Part shown: piece by piece, positions 15,830 to 25,320 of the stretch
Position numbering within the stretch: position 1 is the first letter of the stretch
Layout of the letters: the number at the start of each line of letters is the position of its first letter
Position numbers and translations under genes: made by a program
Assembly: GCF_009758415.1 (NCBI RefSeq)
Contig: NZ_WQRF01000001.1
Span: 620,001-684,000, forward strand
Origin: Devosia marina
GTDB lineage: Bacteria > Pseudomonadota > Alphaproteobacteria > Rhizobiales > Devosiaceae
Length of the DNA: 64,000 nucleotides
Reading direction: 5' to 3'
Notes under the pieces: model-generated
Database searches by the model: none
Told to the model about the DNA's origin: nothing
Seen by the model: the letters and a program-made list of their open reading frames with translations, nothing else

Positions 15830-16998
15830 CGCTCGAGCGCGGCGCTCAGATCTGCCTTGATATCCTCGACTCCTTCCAAGCCTATATGCACCCGGAAAAG
15901 CTGGCCCTCTTCGGTCCACGGCACCACGGTCCGGGCCTTGGTGATCGATACCGGCAGGCAGAGGCTTTCGTAGCCACCCCAGGAATAGCCCATGGAGAAG
16001 ATCTGCATGTGGTCAACAAAAGCGGCCACAGCGGCCCTTGGGGCCGGTTTCAACACGAAACCGAACAGGCTGCCCGACCCGGAGAAGTCCCGCTGCCACA
16101 GCGCGTGGTCGGGATGACTGGGCAGGCCGGGGTGCAACACTCTTGCGACCTCGTCCTGCGTCTCCAGCCATCGGGCAATTTCGAGGGCGCGTTGCTGATG
16201 TTCCTTCATCCGGATGGCGAGGGTGCGCAGGCCCCGCGCAACAAGGAACGCCTCGTCTCCCGAGGTGAAGAAGCCCAATAGCGTGCGAACGCGCTCCACG
16301 TCTTCCCAGGCTTCCCGGGTCGTCGAGATCGTTCCGGCGAAGGCATCTGAATGCCCAACAAACATCTTTGTGGCCGCATGCACGACTATGTCGGCTCCCA
16401 GGGACAGGGGCTGGCAATAGAGCGGGCTCGCCCAACTATTGTCCACGATCAGTCGGGCACCGCCGGCATGAGCGACCGCAGCCAGGGCAGGGATATCCTG
16501 GATTTCGAAGGTCAGGGAACCGGGGCTTTCGGCCAGCACGGCGCGGGTATTCGGACGCATCAAGTCAGCAAGGCCTGAGCCGATCCTGGGGTCGTAGAAG
16601 CGAACGCTGACCCCCATTCGCTCAAGGAAACCGGCTGCAAACTTGCGGCCCGGCTCGTAAGCGCTATCGGTGATCAGGATATCGTCACCCGATTTGAGGC
16701 AAGCCATCAGCGCAATGGTTATGGCGGCCAGTCCCGAGGGTACCAGCTTGGTACGATACGCGCCTTCGAGCTCTGTAATTACGTGCTCGACCGATTCGGT
16801 GGTCGGGTTGCCGGCCCGCCCGTAGAGATAGGCCTGTGACTGGACGTCGAGATCTGCCAGAGTTTTGAACAGAACTGTTGAGCCGCGATAGACTGGGGTA
16901 TTGACGAAGCCGAACTGATTGTCCGGATTCCGTCCACTATGGGTCAGGATGGTTTCGATCGAATGGTTGCCGGACTTTTCGGGGGATTTATCGGACAT
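15811..16998 (-). CDS. metC: Cystathionine beta-lyase (MetC type)
   Basis: 395 residues, a Cys/Met-metabolism PLP enzyme. The PLP lysine is in HAATKMFVGHSDAFAGT near residue 205, and the N-terminal substrate region contains NTPVYRGSTVLFKT and YGRAGNPTTE. The C-terminal SMGYSWGGYESLC matches cystathionine beta-lyases better than gamma-synthases. It would cleave cystathionine to homocysteine, pyruvate and ammonia in the cytoplasm. Neighbouring aap genes run the other way. A gamma-lyase or other sulfur-amino-acid lyase is the alternative. Confidence 0.88.
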   Translation of the reverse strand: MSDKSPEKSGNHSIETILTHSGRNPDNQFGFVNTPVYRGSTVLFKTLADLDVQSQAYLYGRAGNPTTESVEHVITELEGAYRTKLVPSGLAAITIALMACLKSGDDILITDSAYEPGRKFAAGFLERMGVSVRFYDPRIGSGLADLMRPNTRAVLAESPGSLTFEIQDIPALAAVAHAGGARLIVDNSWASPLYCQPLSLGADIVVHAATKMFVGHSDAFAGTISTTREAWEDVERVRTLLGFFTSGDEAFLVARGLRTLAIRMKEHQQRALEIARWLETQDEVARVLHPGLPSHPDHALWQRDFSGSGSLFGFVLKPAPRAAVAAFVDHMQIFSMGYSWGGYESLCLPVSITKARTVVPWTEEGQLFRVHIGLEGVEDIKADLSAALERYARSR

Positions 16999-17212
16999 GG
17001 TTCGGTAATGCTCAAAAACGGTTCACGTCACGCGGCTGGCTAAAAAAGAGACAGACTTGCTGACTCAACGTGCCATCGGCCCTTGACGTTAGGGACAATA
17101 GAAGGTTGCATGCTTAGCAGCATCCAAACCGCACTCAAAGCGGTGGTGCTCTCGGGGCCGCGGGAACATTGGTCGGCCTCGAAAACACAGGGTCAGGAAA
17201 CAAAAGGCAAAA

Positions 17213-18235
17213 ATGCAAATGCAAAAAGCGCTCGTATCGATTGCAATCGCGGCCTCGCTGGGGCTCGGCGCGACGGCAGCTCAAGCCGCTACTCTCGATG
17301 ACGTAAAGGCCAAGGGTTATATCCAGTGCGGTGTCACTGGTGGTGTGCCAGGCTTCTCGGCCCCCGATGCCAACAACAACTGGTCCGGGCTTGAAGTCGA
17401 CTTCTGCCGTGCCGTTGCTGCTGCCATCTTTGATGACGCAGAAGCCGTCCGCTACACACCGCTAACATCCCAGGAGCGCTTTGCCGCTCTCTCCGCCGGT
17501 GAAATCGACATTCTGTCGCGCACGACCACCTGGACCATGAGCCGCGATACCGATCTGGGCATTATGTTCGCAGGCACGATGTACTACGATGGTCAGGGCT
17601 TCATGGTCCGCAAGGCTGACGGCATTGCGTCCGCTCTGGATCTGTCCGGTGCGGCCATCTGCATCGAGTCCGGCACCACCACCGAGCTCAACGCCGCTGA
17701 CTACTTCGAAACCAACGGCATGGACTACCAGCCTGTCGTGTTCACCGACCAGGACGAAGTGGTGAAGGCCTTCGAAGATGGCCGTTGCGACGTCTACACC
17801 ACGGATTCCTCGGCTTTGGCTGCTGAGCGCTCCAAGTTCGGCAATCCGGACGATTATGCCATTCTGCCGGAAATCATCTCCAAGGAGCCGCTTGGCCCCT
17901 CCGTCCGTCAGGGCGATGAGCAGTGGTTCTATATCAACCGCTGGACCTACTACGCGCTGCTCGAAGCTGAAGAGCTGGGCGTGACCTCGGCCAATGTTGA
18001 TGAAATGCTTGGTTCCGACAATCCGGCCATCAAGCGCCTGCTCGGCGTGGAGGGTGATTTCGGTACACCGATCGGCCTTACCGCCGACTGGGCCTACCGC
18101 ATCATCAAGCATGTCGGTAACTACGGCGAATCCTATGCGAAGCATGTTGGTCCCGAGACCGACATTGGCCTTGAGCGTGGCCTGAATGCACTGTGGACCG
18201 ACGGTGGTCTGCAGTACTCCATGCCCATCCGCTAA
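17213..18235 (+). CDS. aapJ: General L-amino-acid ABC transporter, binding protein AapJ
   Basis: 340 residues with a signal peptide (ALVSIAIAASLGLGATAAQA). The mature protein begins TLDDVKAKGYIQCGVTGGVP and contains FCRAVAAAIF, the SRTTTWTMSRDTDLG segment and the end LNALWTDGGLQYSMPIR, all typical of AapJ/BztA. It binds a broad range of L-amino acids for the permease encoded next. Two in-frame ATGs (17213, 17219) follow an AAAAGG. The 214-bp upstream region has TTGACG at 17083 but no clear -10 element. A strong hairpin follows the stop. Confidence 0.93.
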   Translation: MQMQKALVSIAIAASLGLGATAAQAATLDDVKAKGYIQCGVTGGVPGFSAPDANNNWSGLEVDFCRAVAAAIFDDAEAVRYTPLTSQERFAALSAGEIDILSRTTTWTMSRDTDLGIMFAGTMYYDGQGFMVRKADGIASALDLSGAAICIESGTTTELNAADYFETNGMDYQPVVFTDQDEVVKAFEDGRCDVYTTDSSALAAERSKFGNPDDYAILPEIISKEPLGPSVRQGDEQWFYINRWTYYALLEAEELGVTSANVDEMLGSDNPAIKRLLGVEGDFGTPIGLTADWAYRIIKHVGNYGESYAKHVGPETDIGLERGLNALWTDGGLQYSMPIR

Positions 18236-18247
18236 GGCGAAACAGTG

Positions 18248-18272
18248 CTGGCGCCCCTTCATGGGGCGCCAG
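18248..18272 (+). promoter_or_regulatory. Perfect 10-bp hairpin after aapJ
   Basis: CTGGCGCCCC and GGGGCGCCAG form a perfect 10-bp stem with a 5-nt loop, 12 bp past the aapJ stop and without a T-run. It is well placed to protect the aapJ message or cause partial termination, giving more binding protein than permease. Confidence 0.7.
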
Positions 18273-18410
18273 TTCGTATTGGGCAGGTTGCAGAGCTTGG
18301 AATTCCGACGGGGGCAACCTGATCGCAGGGGCGGTCAGGCGTTGGCGAGTCGTCCCTGGAATAGGCCATGCTGACGCCATGCTGCCCTCTGCTAAGGGGA
18401 CTTTCGCCCA

Positions 18411-19946
18411 ATGGCCGTCCAGGACAATATCGCGGGACCACCGCGGACAGCTTTCTACAATGATCCGGTAATTCGAGGCATCATCTACCAGGTGTTAGTG
18501 GCCGGCCTCGTTATCGCCTTCCTGACTTGGATCATTTTGAATACAGCGCAGAATCTCGCCGCACAGAACAAGTCGACCGGCTTTGGTTTCCTGTTCGAGA
18601 CCTCTGGCTTTGGCATCAGCTTCACCCTAATTCCGTTCGACCGCTCCTCCTATTACTGGCAGGCCTTTGTCGTCGGCCTGCTCAATACTTTGCTCGTCGC
18701 AGTAATCGGCATTTTCTTTGCGACCCTGCTCGGCTTCGTGCTCGGGGTTGCGCGTCTGTCCTCAAACTGGCTGATCGCCCGATGTGCGACTGTTTATGTC
18801 GAGGTCATCCGCAATATCCCGCTGCTGCTGCAGCTTTTCTTCTGGTATTTCGCCGTGCTCAAGGCCATGCCTGCGGTGCGCCAGTCCTTCGAATTGCCGC
18901 TGAGCATTTTCGTAAACCAGCGCGGCATTATCATTCCGCGTCCATTGCCTGATGCGGAAATCTTCTGGGTCGCTGTCACGGCTGTTCTGGCCCTCGTGGC
19001 CGCCATTGCCATGGTCGTCTGGGCAACGCGTGTCAGAACCAAGACGGGGCACTATCCAGTAGTCGTCTCTAGGGCGTCCCGGATCGCCGGTCTGATCGTG
19101 ACCTTCGGGGTCGGATATCTCGCCATCAGCCTGCTCGGAACTGTCGTCCCGGCGCTGTCCATGGGTCCGGTATTCCCGTTGATCGGCGCACTGGTCCTTG
19201 CGGGTATCGGCCTTTCCCCTTATGGCCGCTATGGTCGGGTCTTTATCGGGTTCGCCATCGGCTGGGCAGTGGCAAATTTCCTGCTTGGTGGCATGTTCGC
19301 CGGGCTTGGCGAAGGGCTGATTGTTCTCGGCGCCGCGCTGGTCGCGCTTGGCGTAGCCTGGACCATGCTGTCCGCCGATCAGCGGTCTGCGGCCACCGAA
19401 GGCAAGCTGCCCTTGGCCTTGCCGGTCCTCATCGTCATCGCTTTGCCGGCACTGGTCTATTGGGTGACCGGCGCCAGCCTGGCCTTTGAGATCCCGGTCC
19501 TGGAGCGCTTCAATTTCGCGGGCGGCCTGCAGCTTGTCCCTGAAATGGTCGCCTTGGTCCTGGGGCTGACCATCTACACGGCAGCCTTCATCGCTGAAAA
19601 CGTGCGCAGCGGCATTCAGGCCGTCAACAAGGGGCAAACCGAGGCGGCGTCCTCGCTTGGATTGCGGGAAGGAGACCGGCTGCGTCTGGTCGTTGTGCCG
19701 CAGGCCATGCGGGTAATCATTCCGCCGCTCACCAGCCAATATCTAAACCTCACCAAAAACTCGTCTCTTGGTGCCGCCATCGGCTATCCTGAACTGGTCA
19801 ACGTCTTTATGGGCACCACACTCAACCAGACGGGCAAGGCCATCGAGGTGATCGCCATCACCATGCTGGTCTATCTGACCTTGTCGCTAACGACGTCGGC
19901 ATTCATGAACTGGTACAATGCGCGTGTCGCGCTTGTGGAACGTTAG
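18411..19946 (+). CDS. aapQ: General L-amino-acid ABC transporter permease AapQ, enlarged
   Basis: 511 residues, where AapQ proteins are typically near 400. The N-terminal part (YNDPVIRGIIYQVLVAGLV, the SNWLIARCATVYVEVIRNIPLLLQL segment) and C-terminal part ([20 protein letters not shown], the EAA loop) are normal. The extra length lies around residues 225-335, an Ala/Gly/Leu/Val-rich stretch with several additional hydrophobic segments and no stop or frame break. It forms the channel with AapM. The downstream aapM starts 11 bp later. The insertion appears genuine, but its function is unknown. Confidence 0.9.
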   Translation: MAVQDNIAGPPRTAFYNDPVIRGIIYQVLVAGLVIAFLTWIILNTAQNLAAQNKSTGFGFLFETSGFGISFTLIPFDRSSYYWQAFVVGLLNTLLVAVIGIFFATLLGFVLGVARLSSNWLIARCATVYVEVIRNIPLLLQLFFWYFAVLKAMPAVRQSFELPLSIFVNQRGIIIPRPLPDAEIFWVAVTAVLALVAAIAMVVWATRVRTKTGHYPVVVSRASRIAGLIVTFGVGYLAISLLGTVVPALSMGPVFPLIGALVLAGIGLSPYGRYGRVFIGFAIGWAVANFLLGGMFAGLGEGLIVLGAALVALGVAWTMLSADQRSAATEGKLPLALPVLIVIALPALVYWVTGASLAFEIPVLERFNFAGGLQLVPEMVALVLGLTIYTAAFIAENVRSGIQAVNKGQTEAASSLGLREGDRLRLVVVPQAMRVIIPPLTSQYLNLTKNSSLGAAIGYPELVNVFMGTTLNQTGKAIEVIAITMLVYLTLSLTTSAFMNWYNARVALVER

Positions 19947-19956
19947 GAGGTCCAGC

Positions 19957-21093
19957 ATGTCATTCTCCTTCGTTCGAGAGCAAATGGTTGATCCGGCCCC
20001 CGCGCCGGTCAACACGGCCGGCCCGATCGCCTGGGCCCGCCGCAACCTCTTCGCAACGCCCAGCGATAGTCTGCTGACCATCTTGGCGATCGTGCTGCTG
20101 ATCTGGGCAATCCCGCCCATCTACGGGTTCGTCATGCCCAACTTCCTGGGGGGCGATGCCGTGCCGCCCGGCGGCACGGTTGAGCAATGTCGAGTTGAAA
20201 CCGCTGGAGCATGCTGGGCCTACATCTCGGCGCGCATGACCTTCTTCATCTACGGCTTCTACCCTGCCGCAGAGTATTGGCGGCCAAATCTGGTCTTCGC
20301 CCTTGGCGCCTTGCTGATCGTCCCGCTTGCAATCCCGCGGGTGCCGTTCAAGCGCACCAATGCGATTCTGTTCTTCGTGGTTTACCCGGTCATCTGCTTC
20401 TATCTGCTCAATGGCGGTGTCCTGGGCATGCGCCCTGTGCCGACCGAGCAGTGGGGTGGCCTGCTGGTGACCCTGATCATCTCGCTTGTCGGTATTATCT
20501 GTTCGATCCCGATCGGCATCCTGCTGGCCCTTGGGCGGCAATCCAAACTGCCGATCATAAAGACGCTGTGCATCATGTTCATTGAGCTGTGGCGCGCAGT
20601 CCCCTTGATTACGGTGCTGTTCATGGCGTCGGTGATGCTGCCGCTGTTCATGCCGCAGGGCACAACGGTCGACAAACTGCTGCGTGCGCTCGTCGGTGTG
20701 ACGCTGTTCTCGTCGGCCTATCTGGCCGAGGTCGTCCGTGGAGGCCTGCAGGCCCTGCCGCGGGGGCAGTATGAGGCGGCCTCGTCACTGGGATTAAGCT
20801 ACTGGAAGTCCATGTGGTTCATCATCCTGCCCCAGGCTCTGAAACATGTAATTCCTGGCATCGTCAACAGCTTCATTGCGCTGTTCAAGGACACCTCACT
20901 GGTGTCTATCGTCGGTATTTTTGACCTGTTGAACACCGTACAGGCGGCCAGTTCCGATATCGATTGGTCATCTCCCACCCAGGCCATAACGGGCTATCTA
21001 TTCGCCGGCATGGTCTTCTGGGTCTTCTGTTTCGCCATGTCCCGCTACTCCATTTGGATGGAGCGGCGACTGGACACCGGGCATAAAGGGTAA
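19957..21093 (+). CDS. aapM: General L-amino-acid ABC transporter permease AapM
   Basis: 378 residues. The start at 19957 follows TAGGAGG. Membrane segments surround a periplasmic stretch, and the conserved C-terminal half contains [19 protein letters not shown] and the EAA loop [20 protein letters not shown]. The size is normal for AapM/BztC. It heterodimerises with AapQ. Its stop is 5 bp before the ATPase gene aapP. Confidence 0.93.
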   Translation: MSFSFVREQMVDPAPAPVNTAGPIAWARRNLFATPSDSLLTILAIVLLIWAIPPIYGFVMPNFLGGDAVPPGGTVEQCRVETAGACWAYISARMTFFIYGFYPAAEYWRPNLVFALGALLIVPLAIPRVPFKRTNAILFFVVYPVICFYLLNGGVLGMRPVPTEQWGGLLVTLIISLVGIICSIPIGILLALGRQSKLPIIKTLCIMFIELWRAVPLITVLFMASVMLPLFMPQGTTVDKLLRALVGVTLFSSAYLAEVVRGGLQALPRGQYEAASSLGLSYWKSMWFIILPQALKHVIPGIVNSFIALFKDTSLVSIVGIFDLLNTVQAASSDIDWSSPTQAITGYLFAGMVFWVFCFAMSRYSIWMERRLDTGHKG

Positions 21094-21098
21094 CGTCA

Positions 21099-21902
21099 AT
21101 GAGCGACATTTCCTCCAACAGCGCCGAAGAGCGCGCCATCAATGCCAGCCAGATGAAGGTGTCCGACACCGATGTGGCGATCGATGTCGTCGGCATGCAC
21201 AAATGGTATGGCGACTTCCATGTGTTGCGCGATATCGATCTCAAAGTGATGAGGGGTGAGCGTATTGTCGTCGCCGGTCCGTCGGGCTCCGGCAAGTCGA
21301 CGCTCATCCGCTGCATGAACCGTCTCGAAGAACATCAGCAGGGACAGATCATCGTCAACGGCACAGAATTGACTGCAGACCTCAAGCGCATCGACGAGGT
21401 GCGACGCGAGGTCGGCATGGTGTTCCAGCATTTCAATCTGTTCCCGCATCTGACAATCCTGCAGAACCTCACCTTGGCACCGATCTGGGTGCGAGGCACG
21501 CCACAAGCCGAGGCCGAAGCAACGGCGATGCACTATCTGGAACGGGTCAAGATCCCGGAACAGGCCAACAAATTCCCCGGCCAGCTTTCCGGTGGCCAGC
21601 AGCAACGCGTTGCCATCGCGCGCTCGCTGTGCATGCAGCCCAAGATTATGCTCTTCGATGAACCAACCTCCGCACTCGACCCCGAAATGGTCAAGGAAGT
21701 GCTTGAGGTGATGATCAGCTTGGCCGAAGAAGGCATGACGATGATCTGCGTGACCCACGAAATGGGCTTCGCACGTCAGGTCGCCAACAGGGTGATCTTC
21801 ATGGATCAGGGGCAGATCATCGAGCAGAACGATCCGGAGAACTTCTTCTCCAATCCGCAGCATGAGCGGACCAAGCTGTTCCTCAGCCAGATCCTGCACT
21901 AG
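21099..21902 (+). CDS. aapP: General L-amino-acid ABC transporter ATPase AapP
   Basis: 267 residues. Walker A is GPSGSGKST near residue 62, signature LSGGQQQR near 165, Walker [15 protein letters not shown] near 185, and the switch His is in CVTHEMGFA. The [16 protein letters not shown] start and EEHQQGQI segment are typical of polar-amino-acid ATPases (GlnQ/AapP). The first 25 residues are a variable extension. It energises AapQM. A long hairpin follows the stop. Confidence 0.94.
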   Translation: MSDISSNSAEERAINASQMKVSDTDVAIDVVGMHKWYGDFHVLRDIDLKVMRGERIVVAGPSGSGKSTLIRCMNRLEEHQQGQIIVNGTELTADLKRIDEVRREVGMVFQHFNLFPHLTILQNLTLAPIWVRGTPQAEAEATAMHYLERVKIPEQANKFPGQLSGGQQQRVAIARSLCMQPKIMLFDEPTSALDPEMVKEVLEVMISLAEEGMTMICVTHEMGFARQVANRVIFMDQGQIIEQNDPENFFSNPQHERTKLFLSQILH

Positions 21903-21922
21903 ATCTCAAAGCTTTCGAGACC

Positions 21923-21962
21923 AAAAAACGGGGGGTCGAGCCGGAGGGCGGCTTGACCCCCC
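21923..21962 (-). terminator. 14-bp hairpin after aapP, with T-run on the minus strand
   Basis: Bases 21930-21943 pair with 21949-21962 (14 bp, one G-T, 5-nt loop). On the plus strand no T-run follows, but an A6 tract at 21923-21928 precedes it, so read on the minus strand it is a textbook terminator. On the plus strand it may attenuate read-through into the second binding-protein gene; on the minus strand it could block antisense transcription into aapP. Confidence 0.6.
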
Positions 21963-22009
21963 TGGTGTGCCGTCCAATATGCTGAGCGGGAAGTGGAAGG
22001 CCGATCCTG

Positions 22010-23035
22010 GTGAGCAAGTTGTTCAAGTCATTGCTGTTTCTGACCGCCATGGCGACGGCTGCAGTGTTTTCCGCGCCCGCAGGTGCACAGACCCTTGAGG
22101 CAGTCCGGGAGCGGGGCTTTCTCATATGCGGCGCCAGCAATCCACTTGCGGGCTTTTCCCAGCAGGACATCGATGGCCGTTGGTCTGGCTTCGATGTCGA
22201 TCTGTGCCGTGCACTGGCGGCGGCCATTTTTGGCAATCCCGACCTGATCGAATTTCGCTCCTATCGGGGCGAAGCCCGCTTTGCCCCGCTCGAAACCGGG
22301 GCGGTGGATGTGTTCATGCGCAACGGTGCCTGGACCATGGGACGCGATATTCGCTACGGCGCGCGCTATGTAGCACCGGCCTTCTTCGACGGTCAGGCAC
22401 TCCTCGTGCCCAATGCCATGGGTGTCGTGTCCGCCTATGAGCTGGACGATGTCAGCATTTGCGTGGCCGACAGCTATGGCGAGATCGACGCCCTCGATGA
22501 ATTTTTCTTCCTCAACCAGACCGGCTACCGCGCCGTGGCCTATGAAGAGATCGCCGATCTGGCGACGGCCTATCGCAGCGGGCTGTGTCAGGCAATTTCG
22601 GCCTCGGGGCGGCAGCTACAGGCTATTCGTCGCGAACTGCCCGATCCCGCGCAGCATCGCATTCTGCCTGAACGGATTTCCAAGGAAGTCCTTGGACCGG
22701 TGGTGCGCGATCAGGACGATCAGTGGTTCCAGATTGTGCGCTGGACGATATTCGCCCTGATCGAGGCCGAGGAAGTTGGGGTGACCAGCCTCAATATCGA
22801 CTCGCTGTCGGCCGCCAGGACTCCGGCCGTCCGGCGGGTACTCGGCGTTGAGGGCGACTATGGTGCCGCCCTGGAGCTGCGGCCAACCTTCATGGCCGAT
22901 GCCATTCGGGCAGTTGGCAATTATTCCGAGCTTTACGACCGTCATTTCGGACCGCAGACTGGTGCGGCAATGCTACGCGGCCAGAACGCACTCTGGGCCA
23001 ATGGCGGCCTGCTCTACGCGCCGCCCATTCGCTGA
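22010..23035 (+). CDS. Second AapJ-like amino-acid binding protein
   Basis: 341 residues with a GTG start and signal peptide (LFKSLLFLTAMATAAVFSAPAGAQ). It aligns along its whole length with the AapJ encoded upstream: LEAVRERGFLICGASNPLAG, FDVDLCRALAAAIFG, RISKEVLGPVVRDQDDQWF and the end QNALWANGGLLYAPPIR. The ligand-pocket segment differs (MRNGAWTMGRDIRYG instead of SRTTTWTMSRDTDLG). It probably uses the same permease with a different amino-acid preference. It has no permease of its own and lies past the aapP hairpin. Confidence 0.88.
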   Translation: MSKLFKSLLFLTAMATAAVFSAPAGAQTLEAVRERGFLICGASNPLAGFSQQDIDGRWSGFDVDLCRALAAAIFGNPDLIEFRSYRGEARFAPLETGAVDVFMRNGAWTMGRDIRYGARYVAPAFFDGQALLVPNAMGVVSAYELDDVSICVADSYGEIDALDEFFFLNQTGYRAVAYEEIADLATAYRSGLCQAISASGRQLQAIRRELPDPAQHRILPERISKEVLGPVVRDQDDQWFQIVRWTIFALIEAEEVGVTSLNIDSLSAARTPAVRRVLGVEGDYGAALELRPTFMADAIRAVGNYSELYDRHFGPQTGAAMLRGQNALWANGGLLYAPPIR

Positions 23036-23049
23036 CGTTAGGTCGCTTC

Positions 23050-23763
23050 TCAGGCAAATAGCAGGCTGACGCGCCGGTTCTGCTTGCCCTTTTTCTCGAT
23101 CTTTCCCAGCGCCAATCGTCCAATTTCGGCCGTGCCTGCCACATGGGTGCCTCCGCAGGGCTGCAAATCAACGTCTCCGATCCGCACCAGCCGCACCTTG
23201 CCCTGGCCCATGGGAGGCTTGACCTTCATTGTTTTGATCAGGTCCGTTTGCTCAGCCATCTCCGCATCACTGATCCACTCTGAAGTGACGGCGTGATCGG
23301 CTTCAATCATGGAATTGAGCTGGGCCTCAAGTGCCGCAAGATCAGCTGGCACCTCCGGCATGTCAAAATCCAGCCGCCCCTTGTCTTCGCCAATCGAGCC
23401 GCCGGTCACCGGGAATGGAAAGACGACGGACAACAGATGCAAGGCCGTATGCATGCGCATCAGGCGATAGCGGCGATCCCAATTAATCTCCACGGAAACC
23501 GTCTCGCCGGTCTGGGGGGGCGCCGAACCGTCGGCCATCACATGCACAATGCAGGTTTTGTCCCCATCGGGATGCACAGCGGTCGCAATTTCGACCCGGC
23601 TGCCATCGCTTCGTGTGATCTGGCCGCTGTCGCCGGGTTGCCCGCCCGATGTCGCGTAAAACACCGTCCGATCCAGAATGACACCGCCATCGGACGTGAC
23701 CTCCACCACCTGGGCAGAAGTCGATTGCAGATAGCTGTCGTCGCGAAACAGGAATTCGGTCAT
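23050..23763 (-). CDS. Alanyl-tRNA editing protein (AlaX type)
   Basis: 237 residues from the ATG at 23763; the two codons before it are TTG. The tRNA-SAD editing fold is clear: TVFYATSGGQPGDSGQI at the N-terminus, the HxxxH zinc motif in RMHTALHLLSVV near residue 105, and the second motif QPCGGTHVAGTAEIG near 205. AlaX proteins hydrolyse Ser-tRNA(Ala) or Gly-tRNA(Ala), correcting mischarging. It lies 10 bp downstream of the cardiolipin synthase gene, with which it is probably cotranscribed. Confidence 0.93.
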   Translation of the reverse strand: MTEFLFRDDSYLQSTSAQVVEVTSDGGVILDRTVFYATSGGQPGDSGQITRSDGSRVEIATAVHPDGDKTCIVHVMADGSAPPQTGETVSVEINWDRRYRLMRMHTALHLLSVVFPFPVTGGSIGEDKGRLDFDMPEVPADLAALEAQLNSMIEADHAVTSEWISDAEMAEQTDLIKTMKVKPPMGQGKVRLVRIGDVDLQPCGGTHVAGTAEIGRLALGKIEKKGKQNRRVSLLFA

Positions 23764-23773
23764 CAACAAAGCC

Positions 23774-25225
23774 TCATAAGACGGGGGACAAGAGGCGAGC
23801 GGCCTGCGTGGCCAGGCGGAGTGCCCAGAGGCGACTGTTTACCTCTGAGAGTCCGACACGGCGGCAGGATTCGAAGTCCCTTGCCAACATGGCATCGACC
23901 CCGGCAATGGTTTCGGCGTCGGTAAACCACAAGGTGATCTCAAAATTTATGGCAAAGGAGCGGTTGTCGAAATTGACGCTGCCCACGGTAGCCATTTCCT
24001 CGTCCATCAGCACCACCTTCTGATGGAGGAATCCATCTGTGTAGCGATAGACGGCAATGTCATGCTGCACCATGGCATCTGCATGCGCCATGCTGGCCAG
24101 CCACACCAGGGCATGGTCCGGATTGTCCGGTAGCATGATCCGCACATCGACCCCTCGTAGTCGGGCCGCGAACAATGCTGTCCGAATATCTGTGTCCGGC
24201 ACGAAATAGGGACTGACGATCCACAGCCGCTTTCGGGCGCGCCCGATCAGATCGGTAAAGGCAATGGCGCATTCTTCGAGCTTGTCCGCCGGTCCGCTGC
24301 CCATCACCAATACGGACTGATCGCCATAACTTTTCAGCTCTGAGGGGGGGCGGTTGGGCAGCCGCTCGCCCGTGGCCCATTCCCAGTCCTCGCGGAACAG
24401 CAGGGCGCAGCCCAGCGCTGCCGGCCCCGACACGCGCACATGAGTATCGCGCCAATGGCCGACCTTGGGGTCTTCACCAAGATATTCCACGCCGACATTG
24501 TGCCCGCCCACCCAGGCATGGTGACCATCGGCCACAACGATCTTGCGGTGGTTGCGATAATTGATCCGCGTCGCACCGAACAGCCGCAGGAACTTGTGGC
24601 GCTGATTGAAGCTCGAGACCTTGATGCCGGCGTCTCGCAGTTCTTGCCGAAAACGCTTGGGCATGCCGGTGCTGCCGATGTCATCGTAGAGCATATAGAC
24701 CGCGACGCCGGCTTTTGCCTTGGCGATCAGCCGCTCGGCCAGTTCCTGCCCGAGCCTGTCGTCCCGCACTATGTAGAACTGGACCAGAAGATACTCATTG
24801 GCCGCCTCGATCCCGGCAAATATCGAATCAAATGTTGCTTGCCCATCCACCAGCAGCTCCACATCATTGCCCTTGAGAAACGGCAATTCTGAAACCTGCA
24901 CCTGCACCGGCCATTTGGCGTCTGTGTCTCCGTCGATCAGCGCAAGGTCACGGGCCCGTAGCGGCCTGTTTGCGCGGCCGTTCTGCATGCGGTCGGTTGC
25001 GTAGTCGTCGAAAAACTTCCAGCCGAAGATCAGATACAAGAAGACTGTCGGAATCGGCAGCAGCATCAGCGACAGCAGCCAGGCAATCGAGCCCTGCGAG
25101 GTGCGCGAGTTCAGAATTTCCCGCACCGCACACACGAAGGCCAGAAGATACACGGCGCCCATGATCAGCGCCACCAGATGCATGTCCGCCACGATGGCGC
25201 GGAGTATGTCGTCTATGCCGAACAA
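23774..25225 (-). CDS. cls: Cardiolipin synthase (ClsA type)
   Basis: 483 residues. Two N-terminal membrane segments (residues 15-70, including IAWLLSLMLLPIPTVFLYLI) precede two phospholipase-D domains. The HKD signatures are NYRNHRKIVVADG near residue 220 and FLHQKVVLMDE near 400. It would condense two phosphatidylglycerols into cardiolipin and glycerol at the inner membrane. Length and architecture are standard for ClsA. It is the first gene of a pair with the AlaX-type gene. Confidence 0.95.
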   Translation of the reverse strand: MFGIDDILRAIVADMHLVALIMGAVYLLAFVCAVREILNSRTSQGSIAWLLSLMLLPIPTVFLYLIFGWKFFDDYATDRMQNGRANRPLRARDLALIDGDTDAKWPVQVQVSELPFLKGNDVELLVDGQATFDSIFAGIEAANEYLLVQFYIVRDDRLGQELAERLIAKAKAGVAVYMLYDDIGSTGMPKRFRQELRDAGIKVSSFNQRHKFLRLFGATRINYRNHRKIVVADGHHAWVGGHNVGVEYLGEDPKVGHWRDTHVRVSGPAALGCALLFREDWEWATGERLPNRPPSELKSYGDQSVLVMGSGPADKLEECAIAFTDLIGRARKRLWIVSPYFVPDTDIRTALFAARLRGVDVRIMLPDNPDHALVWLASMAHADAMVQHDIAVYRYTDGFLHQKVVLMDEEMATVGSVNFDNRSFAINFEITLWFTDAETIAGVDAMLARDFESCRRVGLSEVNSRLWALRLATQAARLLSPVL

Positions 25226-25320
25226 ACGTGCCTACTCGCTAGAATGGATTGGCAGCTTATCAGGCAAGCCGTTGGCAGCAATGTGTCTTGCGGAAAGTTC
25301 GCTGTCTTGCCGGTGACAAA

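Noticed and set aside
16999..17212. Riboswitch between metC and aapJ
   Set aside because: No conserved SAM- or amino-acid-riboswitch core could be recognised; only scattered short repeats.
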